Origin: Alphaproteobacteria bacterium MarineAlpha3_Bin4
GTDB taxonomy: Bacteria; Pseudomonadota; Alphaproteobacteria; Rhodospirillales; Casp-alpha2
Direction: 5' to 3'
Length of the DNA stretch: 12,406 bases
NCBI GenBank assembly: GCA_002938045.1
Contig: PTLJ01000018.1
Coordinates: 1 to 12,406, forward strand
The position numbers and the translations under genes were made by a program. Positions 7,735 through 12,406 of the stretch are shown here, one piece after another. Below the pieces are notes generated by a model that worked only from the letters and a program-made list of their open reading frames with translations, was not told the origin of the DNA and made no database searches. Each line of letters opens with the position of its first letter. Position 1 is the stretch's first letter.

Positions 7735-8169
7735 ATGAAGCGATATGCCGCCCTTTTCGCTCTTATCGCCGCCGTTTCTGGCCCGGCGTCCGCCGCCGGT
7801 GACGCCGACAGCGGCAAAGACATAGCTATCAAGTATTGTGCGCGCTGCCACGTGATCGGCGCTTACAACAAGTTCGGCGGCATCGGTTCGACACCGTCGT
7901 TCAACCTGCTGCTCGGGCTCCAGGACGGCATGGAGCGGTTCGAGAGCTTCTACGAGCGCCGTCCGCACCCGGTTTTTGTGCGTGTTCCCGACGTACCGAA
8001 ATGGGGAGATTCGCCGGCCTATGCGTCCGAGTTCACTGTGACGCGGCAAAACCTCGACGATATACTCGCCTTCGTACTCACGCTTGAGAAGAAGGATCTG
8101 AAGCGGGTTCCGGTGGTCGGTGGCGTCGGACCTAACGCCAGACAACGGATCATGGGTGCAACAGAATGA
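7735..8169 (+). CDS. Periplasmic class I c-type cytochrome
   Basis: A 144-residue exported monohaem cytochrome. The N-terminus is a typical Sec signal peptide (MKRYAALFALIAAVSGPASA, cleavage likely after ASA near residue 20-21). One haem-binding motif CARCH lies at 35-39, in the usual early position of small class I cytochromes (GKDIAIKYCARCHVIG). The second half ends in a helix (NLDDILAFVLTLEKK) as in this fold. The distal Met ligand cannot be fixed by eye; Met66 and Met140 are the only methionines in the mature part. AGGG lies a few bases before the ATG. Its last four bases overlap the start of the HIT gene (ATGA), so the two are probably co-translated. It should act in electron transfer in the periplasm; the partner is unknown. 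Confidence 0.88.
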   Translation: MKRYAALFALIAAVSGPASAAGDADSGKDIAIKYCARCHVIGAYNKFGGIGSTPSFNLLLGLQDGMERFESFYERRPHPVFVRVPDVPKWGDSPAYASEFTVTRQNLDDILAFVLTLEKKDLKRVPVVGGVGPNARQRIMGATE

Positions 8170-8600
8170 GCAGCGCTGATCACCTAGACGACGACTGCAT
8201 CTTCTGTAAGATCATCCGCGTCGAGATCCCGAGTTTCAAAGTCTTCGAAGATGGAAAAACCTTCGCCTTCATGGACATAAATCCGATCGCATCCGGTCAT
8301 TCGCTGGTCATCCCGAAGTTCCATTCGGCTAATCTTTACGAAACCCCAGACGAATGGGTCGCGGTGACCGCGACTGCAATTCGGCGGTTAGCGTGGGCGG
8401 TCGAAAAAACGCTCGAACCGGCTGGGGTCAGCATCGTGCAGGCTAACGGTCCCGGCGCCAAGCAGTCGGTGCACCATCTCCACATGCACGTCATTCCCCG
8501 TGGCATCGACGACGACCTGATGATGAGCTGGGAGCTCGTTCCCGGCGATACGGACGCAATCGGCGAACTGGTGGAGCGGATCAAGGCTAATCTAGACTGA
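8166..8600 (+). CDS. HIT family nucleotide hydrolase/transferase (Hint-like)
   Basis: A histidine-triad protein of 144 residues, likely a purine nucleoside phosphoramidase or a related nucleotide hydrolase of the cytoplasm. The N-terminus has CIFCKI (Cys11, Cys14), which with His53 and His104 is a plausible zinc site as in many bacterial HIT proteins. The fold landmarks FMDINPIASGHSLVIPK (35-51) and the catalytic triad HLHMHVIP (104-111, nucleophile expected at His106) are intact, and NGPGAKQSVHHLH matches the typical loop before it. The ATG overlaps the cytochrome c stop by four bases. HIT proteins are widespread and their cellular substrates are often unclear, so the shared transcript with a cytochrome and a dehydratase does not define a pathway. 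Confidence 0.93.
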   Translation: MSSADHLDDDCIFCKIIRVEIPSFKVFEDGKTFAFMDINPIASGHSLVIPKFHSANLYETPDEWVAVTATAIRRLAWAVEKTLEPAGVSIVQANGPGAKQSVHHLHMHVIPRGIDDDLMMSWELVPGDTDAIGELVERIKANLD

Positions 8601-8645
8601 TGCGCTACCACTGCCGTAGTGGCGGTTGGGAAAGTAGCATCGGAA

Positions 8646-9605
8646 ATGGATACGATGGCGACACAGGTTGTCACCTTGGCTGATATCGACGCAGCAGCGG
8701 AACGGATCAAGGACCACGTGCGGCGCACGCCGTGCCTACGTAGCCGCTTCACCCTCAACCCGCTGCACCGAGGCGAGCTGCTGTTGAAGCTCGAATGCCT
8801 ACAAGTCACCGGCTCGTTCAAGGCGCGCGGCGCTAGCAACGCCGTGCTCGCGCTCGATTCCGCCGCCCGCGCGCGTGGAATCATCACAGCGTCGGGCGGC
8901 AATCACGGCCTCGCCGTCGCCTATGCCAGCCATTTCACTGGCGTTCCGGCGGTCGTCTACCTACCCGAGCTCACGCTCGCCGAAAAGACCGAGAAGATCC
9001 GTGCCTGGGGCGCCGACGTGGTAGTCGAGGGCAGCGTCTGGGATGATGCCAACGACGCAGCAATGGCACGCGCCGAACTCGACGGCCTGACCTACATCGC
9101 GCCGTTCAGCGATCCAGCAGTGATTGCCGGGCAGGGTACGGTCGGGCGCGAGATGCTGCAGCAGTCGCCCCATATAGACATACTTATAGTCGCCATCGGC
9201 GGCGGTGGCCTGATCTCGGGCGTTGCCACTGCGGCCAAGGCGATCAAGCCGGAAATCACAGTAATCGGCGTCGAGCCGGTCGGTGCGCCGACGCTGAAGA
9301 CGAGCGTCGAGAAGGGCCGTCTAGTTACGCTGCCGGGTATCGATACCGAGGCGGTTACCCTGGCGCCGCGAAAGAGCGCCGAGATCAACCTCGATATCGT
9401 ACGCCGTAACGTCGACGATATCATCCTCGTCAGCGACGATGAAATGCGTGAGGCAGCGCGCTGGCTTTGGTTCGAGGCCGGCGTCGCCGCTGAGCTATCA
9501 GGCGCCGCATCGCTCGCAGCGCTGCAGGCGGGCCGGGTCGGGGCACCGGCCGAGAGCGTCGTCTCCGCTGTCGTCTGCGGCACCGGCATCGCCGGCCTCG
9601 CCTGA
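8646..9605 (+). CDS. PLP-dependent threonine/serine dehydratase-like enzyme (fold type II)
   Basis: A 319-residue pyridoxal-phosphate enzyme of the tryptophan-synthase-beta fold, in the threonine/serine ammonia-lyase group. Visible sites are the Schiff-base lysine Lys59 in TGSFKARGA, the substrate loop SGGNHG (83-88), the phosphate-binding GGGGLISG (185-192) and the late CGTG (311-314). There is no C-terminal ACT regulatory domain, so it is the short catabolic or racemase-like form rather than the feedback-regulated IlvA. Threonine dehydratase, hydroxyaspartate lyase, EutB-like dehydratase and serine racemase cannot be told apart from sequence alone; no ectoine genes are nearby. The frame also has a GTG start at 8619 and an ATG at 8655; no start has a strong ribosome site, and 8646 is chosen as the first ATG. 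It follows the HIT gene by 45 bases. A small hairpin (CCACT/AGTGG, near 8609-8622) lies in that gap but has no T-run. Confidence 0.9.
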   Translation: MDTMATQVVTLADIDAAAERIKDHVRRTPCLRSRFTLNPLHRGELLLKLECLQVTGSFKARGASNAVLALDSAARARGIITASGGNHGLAVAYASHFTGVPAVVYLPELTLAEKTEKIRAWGADVVVEGSVWDDANDAAMARAELDGLTYIAPFSDPAVIAGQGTVGREMLQQSPHIDILIVAIGGGGLISGVATAAKAIKPEITVIGVEPVGAPTLKTSVEKGRLVTLPGIDTEAVTLAPRKSAEINLDIVRRNVDDIILVSDDEMREAARWLWFEAGVAAELSGAASLAALQAGRVGAPAESVVSAVVCGTGIAGLA

Positions 9606-9628
9606 GTTGCACTGCCACCGCAACGATT

Positions 9629-9760
9629 TTGTGGCTAATACTCAACCGCGGCGGGTTCTTGGACTTCGATCATGCGACCAACGGCGTTGCCGCCGCCGAC
9701 TGCGGCGAGCATGCGATGTGGCTGTGGGAGCCGCAGTCTATTGACGTCTACACGGCGTGA
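9629..9760 (+). pseudogene. Possible coding remnant or tiny gene, unidentified
   Basis: Between the convergent dehydratase and methyltransferase genes, one plus-strand frame is open to a TGA at 9758-9760 with strong G/C preference at third positions, as in real genes here. It reads RGGFLDFDHATNGVAAADCG and then EHAMWLWEPQSIDVYTA. There is no good start: the only candidate in the gap is a TTG at 9629 without a ribosome site. It may be the surviving 3' end of a lost gene. I do not recognise the protein. A 6-bp GC stem (CGCCGC 9691-9696, GCGGCG 9702-9707) overlaps it, with no T-run on either strand. Confidence 0.25.
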
Positions 9761-9770
9761 GATGCTGACC

Positions 9771-10427
9771 TTAGCGGCGTTGTACGAAAATTGTCCAGTC
9801 GGGTAGCGGGTCGTCGTTAGTCAGCCGGACGTTGGTGGAAAACTCCTGCAGGCAGAATTCCCGAAACAACTCGGCGTCGGCGTAATAGAGATCGCAGAAC
9901 TTCTCTGGCGCGTCGTGGCGCAGCATGTTGAAGGCTAGGCCCTTGCGGGACCGCTCCCAGAGCTGGGCCAAGCTGGCCTTGACATAGGCTAGCCAGTCTG
10001 CCTCGTCGGCCCGCATGTGCATGTTGAAGGTGCCGGACGCGAAGGTATAATCGGCTGTCTCGGTAGCCGAAAGGGCTCGAACAAAATATGTCCTCGGGTC
10101 GTCGATGCGCTCGCGCGCGGCGGCGACCAGAGGCTCAGAGATTTCAGTGCCGATATAGCGGCTGCGATACATCACCGGCCTGTCCTTGAGAAAATCAAAA
10201 AACGCGCCGTATCCGCAGCCGAAGTCGTGGATAGTGAGACCGCCAGCGCGATCGGCGTCGTCAAAGATGGTGATTAGGTTCTCGTAGCGGCGGCGCTGAA
10301 ATTCGGCATCCTTCCAGAATACACCATGGGGGCTAGCGCCGTACTGCCGGTAGCGTCGGTTGTAGGCGTGCACCACCGGGGCGAGGAGCCTGGATGCATC
10401 GTGCAGGACGTGATGATGAGTATCCAT
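9771..10427 (-). CDS. Class I SAM-dependent methyltransferase
   Basis: A 218-residue protein with the Rossmann-type methyltransferase core. Motif I is IHDFGCGYGAFFDFL (66-80), the glycine-rich SAM loop; the acidic end of the second strand is IGTEIS with Glu95; a motif near DYTFASGTFN (126-135) matches the fourth-strand region. Before the core is a helical N-terminal stretch with HAYNRRYRQYG and WKDAEFQRRRYENL, typical of the small-molecule methyltransferases annotated only as class I. The substrate cannot be told. It is convergent with the dehydratase gene, with a 165-base gap, and is separated from ygfZ by 273 bases. The start at 10427 gives the histidine-rich MDTHHHVLHDASRLL; no strong ribosome site is obvious, so a different start is possible. 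Confidence 0.85.
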   Translation of the reverse strand: MDTHHHVLHDASRLLAPVVHAYNRRYRQYGASPHGVFWKDAEFQRRRYENLITIFDDADRAGGLTIHDFGCGYGAFFDFLKDRPVMYRSRYIGTEISEPLVAAARERIDDPRTYFVRALSATETADYTFASGTFNMHMRADEADWLAYVKASLAQLWERSRKGLAFNMLRHDAPEKFCDLYYADAELFREFCLQEFSTNVRLTNDDPLPDWTIFVQRR

Positions 10428-10447
10428 GCCCCAGCTTAAACCGTGGC

Positions 10448-10663
10448 GTGTACCTCATTCAACAGCACCGCGTGTGGCTGACGAACACCCGCATCGCCAT
10501 CACGCGGGCGACTTAGTCGGAGAGTCTATAGCTGGTGTTGATCGCGGTGACCACCACGTACCACACCATCGCGCTGTTGCCGAGGCTGGTGGATTCTTGC
10601 GACGGCCGTGCCACGATGCGGGCACGATCGATGTTAGGGTTGAAACCGTGTGAGATCTGGTAA
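10448..10663. pseudogene. Probable decayed coding sequence of uncertain strand
   Basis: The gap between the methyltransferase and ygfZ has codon-like composition with G/C-rich third positions but no intact gene. On the plus strand the frame from 10448 reads QQHRVWLTNTRIAITRAT, a TAG at 10514, SESL, a TAG at 10529, then LVLIAVTTTYHTIALLPRLV and on to a TAA at 10661. On the minus strand a frame with the same third positions reads STSLGNSAMVWYVVVTAINT and SYRLSD, a TAA, then VARVMAMRVF, which resembles a membrane helix. Each has at least one internal stop. I cannot say which strand was coding or what it encoded. A third frame (10426-10653) is free of stops but His-rich with poor codon use. Confidence 0.3.
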
Positions 10664-10700
10664 TATCAATAAAAGCAACGGGTTAAGTTAAGTCTGCTAA

Positions 10701-11591
10701 TCAGAATTCGGCCCAGTCCGGCTTCTCCGGCGAAATTACTGCGTCGCCGGCGGTGAACGTAGCGCCGGCGTCCTCCAGGTGTTCTAGGCGCATCAGTGCC
10801 AGCGCGCGGCCGTCGGCTCCGGAGCGCATCTCGCCGGCCTCCTTGCCGTCTCGCATCACTGGTGTGCCGGGTTCCGGCAGCGGGCCGTCGACGGCTACCG
10901 GTACTAGGCGCTTCTTGACGAGCCCGCGGTACTTGGTTCGCGCCGTTAGCTCTTGGCCCATGTAGCAGCCTTTTTGCCAATCGACGCCGTTGAGCTCCCC
11001 GAAGCCGCTCTCCAGTAAAATCGATTTTCCCACCACTAGGTCGAGCGAGCCGTTGGGCAGCCCTAGCGCCAGGCGGAGCGCGTCGTATTCTCCGTCGCCG
11101 GCGACAGCGAAGCCGGCGTCGGCCAGGGTCTGCTTGGCTTCAGTACGGGGCAGCACGGCACGCGCACCGGCCGCTGCTAGGCGCGGGTCGACGTAGACTA
11201 GGCCGCCAACGAAGGTCGTCGCTCGGCCCGGTTCTGCTACAAGGCCGAACGCTTCCGCGGTGCTGTCGCCGGTCACCGCGGCAACGGCGAAATCATCACT
11301 CAGGTCGTTGAGTTCGACCCGCGCGCGCAGCTTGTAGATGGTTAGGCGTTTCTTTAGATCGTCTAGCCGCTCGCGCTCGCAATCGAGCACCAAGGCACCG
11401 GCGAACTGGAGGACGAAGAAATCGTGCAGGTATTTGCCCTGTGGCGTCAGCAGCGCCGCATAGATGGCGCAATTGGGCGCGATCCTGTCGGTGTCGTTCG
11501 AAATCAGCCCCTGCAAGAACTCGCGCCCGTCCTTGCCGTCGACGGCAAGGAGGCCGCGGTCGTCTAGCAGCGTGTATGCCTGTCTCGCCAT
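10701..11591 (-). CDS. ygfZ: Folate-binding YgfZ/GcvT-like protein (Fe-S cluster maintenance)
   Basis: Member of the COG0354 YgfZ family, paralogues of glycine-cleavage T-protein that bind tetrahydrofolate and support assembly or repair of certain iron-sulfur enzymes. The diagnostic motif KGCYMGQE is at residues 207-214 (counted from the chosen start), followed by LTARTKYRG; the N-terminal half shows FLQGLISNDT and LLTPQGKYLHDFFV as in the family. Length is 296 residues. The ATG at 11591 is preferred: GGAG lies 8 bases upstream and MARQAYTLLDDRGLLAV begins the fold. The same frame extends to a GTG at 11609, which adds six residues. It ends in DWAEF. It stands alone, divergent from the heptosyltransferase gene. 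Identity is firm. Confidence 0.93.
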   Translation of the reverse strand: MARQAYTLLDDRGLLAVDGKDGREFLQGLISNDTDRIAPNCAIYAALLTPQGKYLHDFFVLQFAGALVLDCERERLDDLKKRLTIYKLRARVELNDLSDDFAVAAVTGDSTAEAFGLVAEPGRATTFVGGLVYVDPRLAAAGARAVLPRTEAKQTLADAGFAVAGDGEYDALRLALGLPNGSLDLVVGKSILLESGFGELNGVDWQKGCYMGQELTARTKYRGLVKKRLVPVAVDGPLPEPGTPVMRDGKEAGEMRSGADGRALALMRLEHLEDAGATFTAGDAVISPEKPDWAEF

Positions 11592-11618
11592 GATGCTCGC
11601 TCCGGACACCGAGATTGG

Positions 11619-11647
11619 TCTATACCCGGTGGTGCTGACGCCTGCAA
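11619..11647 (-). promoter_or_regulatory. Candidate promoter for ygfZ
   Basis: On the minus strand TTGCAG (11642-11647) and TATAGA (11619-11624) are separated by 17 bases, giving a predicted transcript start about 20 bases before the ATG at 11591. The -10 matches four of six consensus bases and the -35 keeps TTG. The spacing and position are right; match strength is moderate. Confidence 0.4.
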
Positions 11648-11708
11648 TACTCGTCTTGAGGTAGAGGCTATAGGGCGAAAACGCACGGCCAGCAGGGTGC
11701 CGGCAAGC

Positions 11709-11737
11709 TTTTCAAGCTCCGTTGGCAGTCGTATAAG
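11709..11737 (+). promoter_or_regulatory. Candidate promoter for the heptosyltransferase gene
   Basis: TTTTCA (11709-11714, four of six) and TATAAG (11732-11737, five of six) with an exact 17-base spacer. A transcript starting near 11744 would have a leader of about 15 bases that still includes the GGAG ribosome site before the ATG at 11759. Together with the ygfZ promoter it makes a compact divergent regulatory region (11592-11758). Confidence 0.45.
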
Positions 11738-11758
11738 GTCCGGCGATACGGAGTGGCA

Positions 11759-12406
11759 ATGAAGATACTGTTCATCACATCGACGCGCGTCGGCGACGCT
11801 GTGCTCTCCACCGGGGTGTTGGATCACCTGATAACCAAATACCCCGGCGCGCGCATCACTATCGTCTGCGGGCCGGCGGCGGCTTCCCTGTTCGAGGCAG
11901 TACCCGGCCTCGAGCGGATCATCGTCCTCGACAAGATGCTGCTGTCACTGCACTGGCTCAGGATGTGGTCGCTCTGCGTCGGCCGCTACTGGGACATGGT
12001 CGTCGATCTCAGGAAGGCGCCGCTGTCCTACCTGCTGCTCGCGCGACGGCAGCGTCACATGCACCGGACACGCGAGCCCGGACATCGAGTGATACAGCTT
12101 TCCTGGGTGCTCGGGTTGGGAGAGGCGCCGCCCGCGCCGAAGCTTTGGACTTCCGACGAACACCAGTGTCGGGCGATGGAGATGATCCCGGAAGGCGCGC
12201 CAGTGTTGGCGATTGGGCCAACCGCCAATTGGCGCGCTAAGACCTGGCCGTCGGAGTGTTTCTCCGAGTTGTGTGCCCGCATGACCGCTGCCGACGGCAT
12301 GCTCGCGGGCGCGCGAGTGGCGGTGTTCGGCCGCGCCGACGAACGGCCGCGCGTGTTGGTTCTGATCGAATGGATCCCCGAGGTCCGGCGCATCGACCTC
12401 GTTGGC
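11759..12406 (+). CDS. Glycosyltransferase family 9 protein (ADP-heptose:LPS heptosyltransferase-like), partial
   Basis: The 5' part (216 codons, still open) of a gene cut by the window end. The protein begins MKILFITSTRVGDAVLSTGV, the family 9 N-terminal motif that includes the conserved Asp13, followed by PGARITIVCGPAAASLFEAV (29-48), the second strand and loop of the N-terminal GT-B half. Further on, VLAIGPTANWRAKTWP (149-164) is the sugar-nucleotide-binding segment typical of alphaproteobacterial heptosyltransferases, and VAVFGRADE (187-195) follows. Such enzymes add ADP-heptose to the lipopolysaccharide inner core at the cytoplasmic face of the inner membrane. GGAG lies five bases before the ATG. 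There is no terminator or stop in view, so the remaining C-terminal part, about 80-120 residues, lies beyond 12406. Which acceptor (WaaC, WaaF or other) cannot be said. Confidence 0.9.
   Translation, partial: MKILFITSTRVGDAVLSTGVLDHLITKYPGARITIVCGPAAASLFEAVPGLERIIVLDKMLLSLHWLRMWSLCVGRYWDMVVDLRKAPLSYLLLARRQRHMHRTREPGHRVIQLSWVLGLGEAPPAPKLWTSDEHQCRAMEMIPEGAPVLAIGPTANWRAKTWPSECFSELCARMTAADGMLAGARVAVFGRADERPRVLVLIEWIPEVRRIDLVG

Noticed and set aside
9691..9707. Intrinsic terminator between the convergent genes
   Set aside because: There is a perfect 6-bp CGCCGC/GCGGCG stem with a 5-base loop, but no T-run follows on either strand, and such stems arise easily in GC-rich coding-like DNA.
10426..10653. 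A 75-residue His-rich plus-strand protein
   Set aside because: It is open but has weak third-position G/C bias, no ribosome site, and overlaps the start of the minus-strand methyltransferase; the histidines come from CAC/CAT runs in another frame's codons.

Overview
The window is GC-rich (roughly 60% or more by eye) and reads as chromosomal housekeeping DNA from an alphaproteobacterium, probably of the Rhodospirillales kind. The evidence for this is the order glyQ-glyS-ppdK, a YgfZ-type protein with KGCYMGQE, a GT9 heptosyltransferase with a GPTANW motif, and codon use dominated by G/C third positions. Taxonomy is inferred from gene content only.

Layout. 21-887 (+) is a single-domain S49 (SppA/SohB-like) peptidase. 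888-1247 has no intact gene but holds the decayed C-terminal end of a methyl-accepting chemotaxis protein. 1248-1487 (+) is a small membrane-anchored protein with a putative zinc-binding tail. 1596-7301 (+) is the translation and central-metabolism block: glyQ and glyS (overlapping by one base, the two subunits of tetrameric glycyl-tRNA synthetase), then ppdK (pyruvate phosphate dikinase). 7302-7734 is a 433-base gap with an unlisted 37-residue membrane microprotein on the minus strand (7466-7579). 7735-9605 (+) is a tight run of cytochrome c, HIT-family hydrolase and a fold-type II PLP dehydratase. 9771-10427 (-) is a SAM methyltransferase, and 10701-11591 (-) is the folate-binding YgfZ protein. 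The space between these two (10428-10700) looks like broken coding sequence. 11759-12406 (+) is a heptosyltransferase cut by the window end, divergent from ygfZ across a short region with a recognisable promoter in each direction.

No mobile element, CRISPR array, tRNA or rRNA was seen, and nothing looks like a new defence or biosynthetic system. The points most worth a second look are small: the MCP pseudogene, the overlooked microprotein, a strikingly AT-rich segment inside the otherwise GC-rich core gene glyS, and two intergenic stretches with codon-like composition but no intact gene. Together the gaps suggest a genome with recent or continuing gene decay between conserved operons.
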